64,000 bases of DNA from Streptomyces sp. NBC_00193. GTDB lineage: Bacteria; Actinomycetota; Actinomycetes; Streptomycetales; Streptomycetaceae. Under the pieces are notes generated by a model. The model was not told the DNA's origin. It saw only the letters and a program-made list of their open reading frames with translations, and did not search any database. The stretch's first letter is position 1; the number at the start of each line of letters is the position of its first letter. The position numbers and the translations under genes are program-made. Where the stretch lies: positions 806,001 to 870,000 of the forward strand of contig NZ_JAPEMM010000001.1 of NCBI RefSeq assembly GCF_026342735.1. Direction: 5' to 3'. Below are positions 20,035-28,221 of the stretch, piece by piece.

Positions 20035-20199
20035 TCGAACGTCTGACACAGGCGCTAGAACGCGAGGACGCGATCCTCGATCACCGCGCGGTCACTACCG
20101 CGGGTAACGGTCGGGCACTGTGAAGAAGGTGTGGGGGGCCGATGGCGGGAGCGTTTTCCTGCTGTCGGTCCCCCTTCCGCTGCCGTACGGTTTCTGCAG

Positions 20200-21015
20200 A
20201 TGAGTGAGACACCCCGCTCCCGGGAAACCGGAGGCGACACCAGTACCGGGCTTCCCCAGCGCCGCACTGGGCATGCGTTCGCGCACACTCCTCACCGATC
20301 GGACGGCCGCACGCCCCAAACCCCCCGGGGCGCCCGGCAACCCGATCCGGGCGGCCGCCCCGGAACCACCCCCCCTGTTCCGGGGCGGCCGGCCACTCTC
20401 CGCCCGGGGATCTCCCCGGGCCGCGCGGCCTGCGCGATCTCCGCACTCTGCGTCGCGCTCTTCGCGCTGACCACCTGGCAGGTCCTCGTGTCCGGGCCCC
20501 TGCTGGTCCCGGACGCCGCCCTGAGCCGGGCGCTCGTGCGCACCGTCCCCGACGCGGTCACCCAGCGTCTCTCCGACTTCGGCAACGTCCCGGTCGCGGT
20601 CCCCGTCCTGCTCCTCGCGGTCCTCTACGCCGCCCGGCGCGGCAACCGGTGGGGCGCGGCGGCCGCGGCCCTGGCGATGGTCCTGGTGCCGGCCCTGGTC
20701 GTCCCGCTGAAGGTATGGACCGCCCGGCCGGGCCCCCTGGAGCCCTGGGCCTCGGGCTACTACCCCTCGGGCCACACGGCCACCGCCTACGTGGCGTACG
20801 TGGGCGCCGCCCTGCTCGTGCGCCCGTACACCCGGGGCCACTGGCCCTTCCTCCTCGCGGCCGCCCTCACCGCCCTGACGGCGACGGGGCTGATCCTGCG
20901 CGGCTACCACTGGCCCCTGGACGTCCTGGCCAGCTTCCTGATGTGCACGCCCCTGCTGCTCGGGGTGCGCGCCGTCATTCGCCGCGGCTCCCGGCGCTCT
21001 GCACCAGGGCGATGA
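20200..21015 (+). CDS. PAP2-family phosphatase, membrane protein
   Basis: An acid phosphatase of the PAP2/lipid phosphate phosphatase superfamily, 271 residues from ATG 20200. The N-terminal 85 residues are Pro/Arg-rich. Membrane helices follow (AACAISALCVALFALTTWQV, VPVAVPVLLLAVLYA and others). The three signature motifs are KVWTARPGP, YYPSGHTATAYVAY and ILRGYHWPLDVLASF. Substrates may include undecaprenyl or phosphatidyl phosphates, acting at the outer face of the membrane; the exact one is not visible. Its 3' end overlaps a small convergent gene by 41 bp. Confidence 0.9.
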   Translation: MSETPRSRETGGDTSTGLPQRRTGHAFAHTPHRSDGRTPQTPRGARQPDPGGRPGTTPPVPGRPATLRPGISPGRAACAISALCVALFALTTWQVLVSGPLLVPDAALSRALVRTVPDAVTQRLSDFGNVPVAVPVLLLAVLYAARRGNRWGAAAAALAMVLVPALVVPLKVWTARPGPLEPWASGYYPSGHTATAYVAYVGAALLVRPYTRGHWPFLLAAALTALTATGLILRGYHWPLDVLASFLMCTPLLLGVRAVIRRGSRRSAPGR

Positions 21016-21148
21016 GCACCAGCAGGACGGCGCCGAGCGCGGCGACGTCCCGGGGCTCCCAGCCCTGCTGGAGGGCGAGGACGAGGACCGCCGTGACGGC
21101 GTAGGGCCAGGAACGGTGCTTGTCGCCCTGCGGGCCGGGTGTGCTCAC
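20975..21148 (-). CDS. Small hydrophobic protein, 57 residues
   Basis: A GTG at 21148 is preceded by GAGGAG at a good distance and opens a 57-residue frame starting VSTPGPQGDKHRSWPYAVTA. Two hydrophobic segments (YAVTAVLVLALQQGW and VAALGAVLLVLIALVQ) suggest a small membrane protein. It converges on, and overlaps by 41 bp, the end of the PAP2 gene, and is divergent from the large protein starting at 21303. No family recognised. The good ribosome binding site is the main evidence that it is real. Confidence 0.6.
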   Translation of the reverse strand: MSTPGPQGDKHRSWPYAVTAVLVLALQQGWEPRDVAALGAVLLVLIALVQSAGSRGE

Positions 21149-21302
21149 TGCGGGTCTCCTCGGGTCGGTCCGGCTGGAAACACCCACGGTCAGCGCCCTC
21201 CCGGTTGTCCGCTGCCGTGCTTGCGCAACACCGCAGTTCACCGGCCGGAATCGGGGACAATGCGGTGATGTCCCGCTGGACAACGACGAGGGCGGGTGGG
21301 AA

Positions 21303-23309
21303 ATGGGGCGTCCGCAGGGCGAGTTACGGGGGCGGACCGCGCAGGCGAACGCGCTGGCGCAGTGGCTGCGCACCGTGATCGGCCATGTTCCGGTACGGGA
21401 TCTGGAGGCTGCCCTGCACGTGGGCAAGAGCTCCTGGGGCGCCTACCGCAGCGGGGCCACCCTGATCACCGAGAAGCTCCTGGCCGAGGTCGTCGACCGC
21501 TACGTGCCGGACCCCGCGATGCGCGAGCGGCAGCGGGCCGAGGGCCTGCGGCTGCTGGCAGCGGCGGAGGCGGCGGGCCGGACCCTCAAGGAGGGCGGCG
21601 CGCAGGCCCCGCTCGTGGTGCGTCAGCGGCCGCGCGAGCCGCTCGCACTGGCTCTGCTGCGGCTCGACGACGCCCGGCTCCTCCAGATGGAGGCGATGCG
21701 CAAGCTCGCCGACTCCGAGAAGCGGTGCACCCTGCTGGGCGGCACGGTGAAGGTCCTGCAGGACCGCTGCCTGGTGCTGGAGCAGGAACGGGACAGCGCG
21801 CTGGAGGACCGTGCGAGGCTCCAGCGGGAGCTGGACCTGTCCCTGGAGTACCGGCGGCAGGCCGGCGAGCAGTTGGATCACGCCCGCCAGGCCCGGTCGG
21901 CGGCGGAGCGGCTCACGCTGACCGCCGACGAGCGCGTCACGCGCGAACGCATGGCCGTGGAACGGCAGGCCGCCGGGGCCGCACCGGCGGAGGAGCCTGC
22001 GGAGGCCCGGCTCGGCGCGTCCGGCCCGGACCTCGGCCTGCCTCCCCTCGACCAGATCGAGGCCGTGCTGCGGGCCTCCCGCGCCCAGTTGGAGGAACAG
22101 GACGAGGAGCTCGACGACCTGCGCGGACGCATGGGCGACGAGCCCGCCGAGAGCGCCCCGCAGTCGCAGCCGCCGATTGTCCGGAGCTCCGTACCGGACA
22201 ACGAAACCGCCGGTCGGCGTGGCGTTGTCCGGCCGGATCCGGTGGACATCGTGGAGGAGTCGGACGAGCCGGAGGACGACTTCGGCGTCTACTACGCGTC
22301 GCCGGCCTGGTACACGCAGGCTCAGACCGCGGGCGCACCCACCGCCCCCGCCCCCGCACGGGGCGCGCCGACCGTCGGACCCGGACACCTGGCGATCCTG
22401 CGCTACCGCACCGGCGACGGCACCGTCCACCAGATCACCCGCACGTCGGCGCCCGGACGCCCGCACCCCGAGTGGCAGCTCATGTACGAACTGCGCGCCC
22501 GGGGGGTACCTCCGAACCAGGTGCTGGACGTACGCACCGAGCTGGAGGCCTGCGACCTGCCCGGCGGCTACTGCGCCCGGATGATCCAGGAGACCTGGCC
22601 GAGGGCCGTGGCCCTCCGGGACATCCCGTACGGCGGGGACCTCGCGGGCCGCCGGGCGGGCATGGGGGAACTGCTGACCCGCCGTGACACGGATCGGGCG
22701 CCGGTCCGCACGCCCCTTCCCCCCGCCCCCGCCGAGCCCTGGGGGTCGGGGTGGGTGTCCGCCGCGCACTACATGGCGCGTACCTTCGCTCCGGACGACC
22801 TCCTGCGGTTCACCTGGGCGGACGCGTTGCGCGCGGGTGCGCCCGAGGTCGTCCAGGAGACGCTCGTCCGGGCAGGCCTGCCCCGGGACATGAGCCCGTT
22901 CTTCTGGGCGCTGCCCGTGCCGGGTCAGCCCTGGGAGACGCTCACCGACGTGGCCATGCTGTGCACCGCGCTCGTGACCTCGGGCGCGGACATCTCCCTG
23001 GTCGTGGGGCACGACTTCGGCAAGGCGCTGTGCGTCCAGCGCGGCACCCTGCACGTCGTGGCCGTGCCGCTGGACTCGCCGGGCACCGTGGCGACGCAGT
23101 TCGTCAACTCGGGGTTGCCGGAGTTCGCCCACTGCCTCGCGCTGCTCGGCCGGATGTGGCCGCAGCGCCGGGGCCTCACTCCGGAGCGGGCGGGCCGGTG
23201 GACCGAGGAGTTCCAGGAGGAGCTGGTGCGCCTGGACGCTCCGGCGACTGCCTCGCCGGAGACCTGGTGGTCCCAGCTGCTGGAACAGATGTGGGACGGG
23301 CTGCTGTGA
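21303..23309 (+). CDS. Multidomain protein: HTH-like, coiled coil, putative nucleic-acid/nucleotide deaminase, SUKH-4-like domain
   Basis: A 668-residue protein without signal peptide or membrane helix; the start is ATG 21303 (MGRPQGELRGRTAQANALAQ). Residues 12-65 look helix-turn-helix-like (VRDLEAALHVGKSSWGAYRS). Residues 100-285 are long charged helices, probably coiled coil, with an acidic Pro-rich linker to about 355. Residues 365-440 carry a deaminase-type zinc site: H388-P-E390, then C417 and C424 in ELEACDLPGGYC, as in XOO_2897-like deaminases of polymorphic toxins. Residues 500-650 (AGLPRDMSPFFWALP, VVGHDFGKALCV, TQFVNSGLPEFAHCLALL) resemble SUKH-4 immunity domains. The domain calls are mine by pattern and need profile searches. 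A toxin-type and an immunity-type domain in one cytoplasmic chain is unusual. Confidence 0.6.
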   Translation: MGRPQGELRGRTAQANALAQWLRTVIGHVPVRDLEAALHVGKSSWGAYRSGATLITEKLLAEVVDRYVPDPAMRERQRAEGLRLLAAAEAAGRTLKEGGAQAPLVVRQRPREPLALALLRLDDARLLQMEAMRKLADSEKRCTLLGGTVKVLQDRCLVLEQERDSALEDRARLQRELDLSLEYRRQAGEQLDHARQARSAAERLTLTADERVTRERMAVERQAAGAAPAEEPAEARLGASGPDLGLPPLDQIEAVLRASRAQLEEQDEELDDLRGRMGDEPAESAPQSQPPIVRSSVPDNETAGRRGVVRPDPVDIVEESDEPEDDFGVYYASPAWYTQAQTAGAPTAPAPARGAPTVGPGHLAILRYRTGDGTVHQITRTSAPGRPHPEWQLMYELRARGVPPNQVLDVRTELEACDLPGGYCARMIQETWPRAVALRDIPYGGDLAGRRAGMGELLTRRDTDRAPVRTPLPPAPAEPWGSGWVSAAHYMARTFAPDDLLRFTWADALRAGAPEVVQETLVRAGLPRDMSPFFWALPVPGQPWETLTDVAMLCTALVTSGADISLVVGHDFGKALCVQRGTLHVVAVPLDSPGTVATQFVNSGLPEFAHCLALLGRMWPQRRGLTPERAGRWTEEFQEELVRLDAPATASPETWWSQLLEQMWDGLL

Positions 23310-23343
23310 GGGAGGGGCCGGGGCACACGCCCCGGCCCCTCCC
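23310..23343. terminator. Bidirectional hairpin terminator
   Basis: A perfect 14-bp stem (23310-23323 with 23330-23343) with the 6-nt loop CACACG sits between two convergent genes and starts immediately after the TGA of the upstream gene. Confidence 0.85.
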
Positions 23344-23361
23344 TCTGTCAGCTGCGGCCGG

Positions 23362-25224
23362 TCAGCCGCCGAAGTAGGCGTCGAAGTTCTTCGAGAACTC
23401 CCAGCTGCCGAAGCGGTCCCAGTTGATCGACCAGGTCATCAGGCCGCGCAGGGCGGGCCAGGTGCCGTGGGTCTGGTACGAGCCGCAGCTGACCTTCTTC
23501 GTCAGGCAGTCCAGCGCCTTGTTGACCTCCGCCGGGGAGGTGTGGCCGTTGCCCGCGTTGGTCGTGGCCGGCAGGCCGATGGCGACCTGGTCGGCGCGCA
23601 GCGCAGGGAAGACCCGGGCGGTGTTGCCCGCCACGGGGAAGCCCGTGAGCAGCATGTCGGTCATGGCGATGTGGAAGTCGGCTCCGCCCATGGAGTGGTA
23701 CTGGTTGTCGAGGCCCATGATCGAGCCCGAGTTGTAGTCCTGGACGTGGAGCAGGGTGAGGTCGTCGCGCAGGGCGTGGATGACCGGGAGGTAGGCGCCG
23801 GCGCGCGGGTCCTGGCCGCCCCAGGGACCGGATCCGTAGTACTGGTAGCCGAGCTGTACGAAGAAGGTCTCGGGGGCCATCGTCAGGATGAACTCCGGGC
23901 CGTACTTGGCCTTCAGGGTCTTCACGGCCGAGATCAGGTTGACGATCACCGGGGTGGTGGGGGTGCGGAAGTCGGTGTCGCCCGCGGCCAGGGAGAGGGA
24001 GTGGCCCTCGAAGTCGATGTCGAGGCCGTTGAGCCCGTACTCGTCGATGATCTTGCCGACCGAGGAGACGAAGGTGTCGCGGGCCGCCGTGGTGCCCAGC
24101 TGGACCTGGCCGTTCTGGCCGCCGATCGAGATCAGGACCTTCTTGCCCGCGGCCTGCTTGGCCTTGATGGCCGCCTTGAACTCCGCGGCCGATTCGACGG
24201 TCGGGCACTCGCTGACCGGGCAGAGCTGGAAGCGGATGTCGCCCGAGGTCACCGAGGTGGGTTCGCCGAAGGCCAGGTTGATGACGTCCCAGGAGGCGGG
24301 TACGTCGGCCATCCGGACGTAGCCGGAGCCGTTGGCGAAGCTGGCGTGCAGGTAGCCGACGAGGGCGTGGGCGGGCAGGCCGGGGTTGCCCGGGTTGCCC
24401 GGGCCGCTCGGCGTGGTCACCGGGACGGCGGCGCTCTTGGGGGACTCTCCGGCCGCGTTCACCGCGCTGACCTGGAAGGAGTACGTCGTCGCGGCGGTGA
24501 GCCCGGTGACCGTCGCCGACGTGGCGCTGACCGTGGTCGGGTTCGCGCCGTCCCGGTAGACCTTGTAGGAGGTGGCCCCGGTCACCGACGCCCAGGACAG
24601 GCCGACGGTGGTGGCGGAGGTGGCGGACGCGGTGAGCCCGGTGGGGGCGGCCGGGACCTGGGGTCCGGGTCCGGAGCCGCCGGGGTCCGGGCCGACGAGG
24701 GTCACGTCGTCGGTGAAGTGCGGCGGCTGGCCGTACCAGCCCTGCGTGTACACGGTCACCGAGGTGGTGGCCGCGCCGGTACGGAAGCTCGTGCTCAGCT
24801 GCTTCCAGGCACCCGGGGTCTGGGTCCAGGTCTGCGGGTCCGTGGTCCCGGTGCCGGTCGCGCCGAGGTAGACGTACGCGCCCTGCACCCAGGCGCTCAG
24901 CGTGTAGGCGGAGTCGGGCTTGACGGTGACGGTCTGGGAGCAGCGGGCGTTGTCCTGCCCGGCCGGGGTGCCCTTGAGGGTCGAAGTGCCGCCGTGGACC
25001 GGGGTGCTGACGAGGGCTCCGCCGGCGGCGGAGCAGCTCCAGCCGTCGAGGCCGGCTTCGAAGCCGCCGTTGCGGATGAGGTCGGCGTCGGCCGCGGCGG
25101 CGGGCTGGCCGGTGGCGAGGAGGCCGGCCGCCGCGAGGGCGGCGGCGGTAAGGAGGGACAGGACGGAGCGTATGACGGTGGGTCTGGCGGGGCGGGTGGG
25201 GCCAGCAGGACGGGTGGGGCGCAC
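23362..25224 (-). CDS. Secreted chitinase, GH18 with carbohydrate-binding and FnIII domains
   Basis: Endochitinase secreted through the Sec route, 620 residues. GTG 25224 is preceded by GGAGG. The signal peptide covers about residues 1-45 (VIRSVLSLLTAAALAAAGLL, ending QPAAAADAD). A jelly-roll carbohydrate-binding module follows at about 48-175 (IRNGGFEAGLDGWSCSA). A fibronectin type III domain lies at about 185-275, then a Gly/Pro linker and the GH18 barrel at 285-620. The catalytic motif reads LNGLDIDFEGHS with acid/base Glu406. A DasR-type palindrome 80 bp upstream indicates induction by chitin-derived N-acetylglucosamine. Convergent with the preceding gene. Confidence 0.95.
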   Translation of the reverse strand: MRPTRPAGPTRPARPTVIRSVLSLLTAAALAAAGLLATGQPAAAADADLIRNGGFEAGLDGWSCSAAGGALVSTPVHGGTSTLKGTPAGQDNARCSQTVTVKPDSAYTLSAWVQGAYVYLGATGTGTTDPQTWTQTPGAWKQLSTSFRTGAATTSVTVYTQGWYGQPPHFTDDVTLVGPDPGGSGPGPQVPAAPTGLTASATSATTVGLSWASVTGATSYKVYRDGANPTTVSATSATVTGLTAATTYSFQVSAVNAAGESPKSAAVPVTTPSGPGNPGNPGLPAHALVGYLHASFANGSGYVRMADVPASWDVINLAFGEPTSVTSGDIRFQLCPVSECPTVESAAEFKAAIKAKQAAGKKVLISIGGQNGQVQLGTTAARDTFVSSVGKIIDEYGLNGLDIDFEGHSLSLAAGDTDFRTPTTPVIVNLISAVKTLKAKYGPEFILTMAPETFFVQLGYQYYGSGPWGGQDPRAGAYLPVIHALRDDLTLLHVQDYNSGSIMGLDNQYHSMGGADFHIAMTDMLLTGFPVAGNTARVFPALRADQVAIGLPATTNAGNGHTSPAEVNKALDCLTKKVSCGSYQTHGTWPALRGLMTWSINWDRFGSWEFSKNFDAYFGG

Positions 25225-25301
25225 AACTGCCTCCGGTACATGGGGGGATGGAGCCGGGCCGCGCGCGGGGAAGCGGTGGGGGAAGGCGCAGCGGCGCCCA
25301 A

Positions 25302-25317
25302 GATGGTCCAGACCAAT
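25302..25317. promoter_or_regulatory. DasR-responsive element (dre)-like operator
   Basis: GATGGTCCAGACCAAT contains a 12-bp near-palindrome, TGGTCCAGACCA (25304-25315), which differs from the ideal dre core TGGTCTAGACCA at one base. It lies about 80-90 bp upstream of the chitinase start, where the GlcN-6-P-responsive GntR regulator DasR binds in Streptomyces chitinase promoters. It is also 8 bp beyond the stop codon of the neighbouring minus-strand gene. Confidence 0.8.
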
Positions 25318-25324
25318 GTCCTTG

Positions 25325-25813
25325 TCAAGACTTCCGGCCTCCCCGCCCCACGATGCGGGCCGCCGCCTCGTGCATCGCGAGCTCCAGTACCGCCGGATCG
25401 GTGAGCGTGCCCTGCCCGTCCGGGAGCACGAGCCAGCGGACCCCGCCCGTGGCCCGGCCGGGGTACGGGACCACGATCCAGGTCCCGTGCCCGGCTCCCC
25501 GCACTCCCGTCCCGATCCAGCGGGACGCCGTGCCCGGGGGCACGAAGAAGCCCAGCCTGCCGAACACTGTGCGGCTCCGCCGCGTGGCGCCGAAATCGGC
25601 GAGCACCGGACCGGGCCGGTCGAGCAGCGCGTTCAGTACGTCGAGGGTGGTGTGTCCCAGCTCCCCCGGCAGGATCAGCACGTCCCAGCGGCGGCCGGCG
25701 GGCAGCAGGGCGACCCCGAGGGGGTTGCGCTCCCACTCCCACCGGCAGGCGTCCGGATCGGGCGCCACCGAGACCAGCCATTCCACTGCCGTCTTGTCCC
25801 CCGGGATCGTCAT
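25325..25813 (-). CDS. Hypothetical protein, 162 residues
   Basis: Soluble protein starting MTIPGDKTAVEWLVSVAPDP. Segments such as RWDVLILPGELGHTTLDVLN, GTWIVVPYPGRATGGVRWLV and LTDPAVLELAMHEAAARIV recall the small standalone relatives of the bifunctional primase/polymerase N-terminal domain that are common in Streptomyces. Catalytic acidic residues cannot be assigned by eye, so I do not claim activity. It lies between the polyamine operon and the chitinase gene on the same strand. The gap to the chitinase gene (about 100 bp) contains the DasR-type operator, so the two are probably expressed separately. Confidence 0.7.
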   Translation of the reverse strand: MTIPGDKTAVEWLVSVAPDPDACRWEWERNPLGVALLPAGRRWDVLILPGELGHTTLDVLNALLDRPGPVLADFGATRRSRTVFGRLGFFVPPGTASRWIGTGVRGAGHGTWIVVPYPGRATGGVRWLVLPDGQGTLTDPAVLELAMHEAAARIVGRGGRKS

Positions 25814-25973
25814 CGCCCGGCCTCCGCTCTCTGTGGGTGAGGTGAAGCGTTCTCACAGGAGAGAGCGGGGCCGGGCGCAGGTATGACGCGGGTTTCGTTA
25901 CTCCATGGTAGTGAAGCAGGTCACACCGCCGGGGGCGATGTGCGCCCGGGGCGTGCGGAGGTCGTTTACCCGA

Positions 25974-27401
25974 TCAGCTGTCGAAGCCGAGACCGAAGCG
26001 GTCCAGCGTCTTCAGCCACAGGTTGCGGTGCCCGCCCAGCCGGTCCGCCCGGGCCAGCGACCACTTCGTCATCGTGATGCCGGTCCACGCGAAGGGCTCC
26101 GGCGGGAAGGGCATCGGCTTGGAGCGGACCATCTCCAGCTCCGTGCGCTCGGTCTTCTCCCCCGCCAGGAGGTCGAGCATCACGTCGGCGCCGAAGCGGG
26201 TGGCTCCGACGCCCAGACCGGTGTAGCCGGCCGCGTAGGCCACCTTGCCCGCGTGCGCGGTGCCGAAGAAGGCGGAGAAGCGCGAGCAGGTGTCGATCGC
26301 CCCGCCCCAGGCGTGGCTGAATTTCACCCCTTCCAGCTGCGGGAAGCAGGTGAAGAAGTGCTCGGCGAGTTTGAGGTAGGTCTCGGGCCGGTGGTCGTGC
26401 TCGGCGTCGAGCTTGCCGCCGTACGGGTAGATCGCGTCGTAGCCGCCCCACAGGATCCGCCGGTCGGGGGTGATCCGGAAGTAGTGGAACTGGTTGGCGC
26501 TGTCGCCGAGGCCCTGGCGGTTCTTCCAGCCGATCGAGGCGAGCTGCTCCTCGGTGAGCTGCTCGGTCATCAGCGCGTAGTCGTACACCGGGACGGTGAG
26601 CGGGCGCACCCGCTTGACCAGCGACGGGAAGATGTTGGTGCCCAGCGCCACCCGGCGGGCGAAGACCCGCCCGTAAGGGGTCCGCACGGCCATCCCGTCT
26701 CCCGAGCCGGCCAGGTCGAGCCCGCGCGTGTTCTCGTAGATCCGTACGCCCAGCTCCAGGCAGGCGCGCTTGAGGCCCCAGGCGAGCTTCGCCGGGTTGA
26801 GCATGGCGACGCCGTCGCGGTCCCAGATCCCGCCGAGGAAGGTCGGGGAGTCGACCTCGGCGCGCACGGCGTCCGCATCCAGCCACTCGGAGCGGCCTGC
26901 GAGGCCGAGCCGCTCGGCCTCCGCGTGGAACTCGCGGAGCTCGGCGACCTGGTGCGGCTCGGTGGCCACGTCGATCTCGCCGCTGCGCTCGAAGTCGCAG
27001 TCGATGCCGTAGCGGGCGACCGCCTCCTCGATGGCGTCGAGGTTGCGGGCGCCGAGGTCCTCCAGCGTGGCGAGCTCGTCCGGCCAGCGGGCCATCCCGT
27101 TGGCGAGGCCGTGGGTGAGGGAGGCGGCGCAGAAGCCGCCGTTGCGGCCCGAGGCGGCCCAGCCCGCCTCGTGGCCCTCGATGAGCACGACGTCCCGGGC
27201 GGGGTCGCGCTCCTTGGCGATCAGCGCGGTCCACAGGCCGCTGTAGCCGCCGCCGATGACGAGCAGGTCGCAGTGCTCGTCCCCGGTGAGGGCGGGCTCG
27301 GCGGCGGGCTTGCCGGGGTCGTCCAGCCAGTACGAGACCGGCTTCGCTTCGGAAAGAGATCGTGCAGCGGTGCGCATGGCGTCTGGGGCCATGTCTTCCA
27401 A
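25974..27401 (-). CDS. FAD-dependent amine oxidase (gamma-glutamylputrescine oxidase-like, DAO family)
   Basis: A 475-residue flavoprotein. The dinucleotide-binding motif is LLVIGGGYSGLWTALIAKE near residue 48. The FAD-pyrophosphate region and DAO fold continue through AASGRNGGFCAASLTHGLAN, and the C-terminal flavin contact is AGYTGLGVGATRFGADVMLD. It ends the operon of polyamine transport genes and an aldehyde dehydrogenase, 13 bp after potC. The context points to oxidative deamination of putrescine or its gamma-glutamyl derivative, giving an aldehyde for the dehydrogenase at 31685-33214. No gamma-glutamylpolyamine synthetase gene is in the window, so which form is the substrate stays open. 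Confidence 0.88.
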   Translation of the reverse strand: MEDMAPDAMRTAARSLSEAKPVSYWLDDPGKPAAEPALTGDEHCDLLVIGGGYSGLWTALIAKERDPARDVVLIEGHEAGWAASGRNGGFCAASLTHGLANGMARWPDELATLEDLGARNLDAIEEAVARYGIDCDFERSGEIDVATEPHQVAELREFHAEAERLGLAGRSEWLDADAVRAEVDSPTFLGGIWDRDGVAMLNPAKLAWGLKRACLELGVRIYENTRGLDLAGSGDGMAVRTPYGRVFARRVALGTNIFPSLVKRVRPLTVPVYDYALMTEQLTEEQLASIGWKNRQGLGDSANQFHYFRITPDRRILWGGYDAIYPYGGKLDAEHDHRPETYLKLAEHFFTCFPQLEGVKFSHAWGGAIDTCSRFSAFFGTAHAGKVAYAAGYTGLGVGATRFGADVMLDLLAGEKTERTELEMVRSKPMPFPPEPFAWTGITMTKWSLARADRLGGHRNLWLKTLDRFGLGFDS

Positions 27402-27414
27402 CTCCCTACAGGTG

Positions 27415-28221
27415 CTACTTGGGCTGTGCTTTCTTGCGGCGGTTGGCGACCATCTGGCCGCCCAGCACCACCAGGACCGCGATGACGAACATCGCGGTGC
27501 CGATGACGTTGATCTGTACAGGCGTACCGCGCTGGGCCGATCCCCACACGAACATGGGGAAGGTGACGGTGTTGCCCGAGTTGAAGTTGGTGATGATGAA
27601 GTCGTCGAACGAGAGCGCGAAGGAGAGCAGCGCGCCCGCCGCGATACCGGGGGCCGCGATCGGCAGGGTGACGCGCAGGAAGGTCTGCACGGGCCCGGCG
27701 TAGAGATCGCGGGCCGCTTCCTCCAGGCGGGGGTCCATGGAGAGCACCCGGGCCTTGACGGCGGCGACGACGAAGCTGAGGCAGAACATGACGTGGGCGA
27801 TCAGGATCGTCCAGAAGCCGAGCTGGATGCCCATGTTGAGGAAGAGGGCGAGCAGCGAGGCCGCCATCACGATCTCGGGCATGGCCATCGGCAGGAAGAT
27901 CAGCGAGTTGACCGCGCCGCGCCCCCGGAACCGGTAGCGGACCATCGCGAAGGCGATCGCGGTGCCCAGCACCGTCGCGCCGATGGTGGCCCACAGGGCG
28001 ATCTGGAGCGAGAGGGACAGGGACTCGCACATGTCGGCGACCCCGCAGGGGTCCTTCCACGCGTCGAGGGAGAACTCCTGCCAGGCGTAGTTGAAGCGCC
28101 CGGTGGGGTTGTTGAAGGAGAAGACCGTGACGACGACGTTCGGCAGGATCAGGTACGCGAGCGTGCCGAGCCCCGCGATCACGACGAGATTGCGGCGCAG
28201 CCAGGTGGTGGCGCTCTTCAT
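27415..28221 (-). CDS. potC: Polyamine ABC transporter permease (PotC-like)
   Basis: Inner-membrane permease of 268 residues starting at ATG 28221 (MKSATTWLRRNLVVIAGLGT). About six hydrophobic helices are visible, for example VIAGLGTLAYLILPNVVVTV and GTAMFVIAVLVVLGGQMV. The EAA loop that contacts the ATPase is EEAARDLYAGPVQTFLRVTL. Its start overlaps the stop of the PotB-like gene by one base (TGATG arrangement), so the two are coupled. It works with PotA, PotB and PotD encoded upstream to import putrescine or spermidine. Confidence 0.93.
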   Translation of the reverse strand: MKSATTWLRRNLVVIAGLGTLAYLILPNVVVTVFSFNNPTGRFNYAWQEFSLDAWKDPCGVADMCESLSLSLQIALWATIGATVLGTAIAFAMVRYRFRGRGAVNSLIFLPMAMPEIVMAASLLALFLNMGIQLGFWTILIAHVMFCLSFVVAAVKARVLSMDPRLEEAARDLYAGPVQTFLRVTLPIAAPGIAAGALLSFALSFDDFIITNFNSGNTVTFPMFVWGSAQRGTPVQINVIGTAMFVIAVLVVLGGQMVANRRKKAQPK

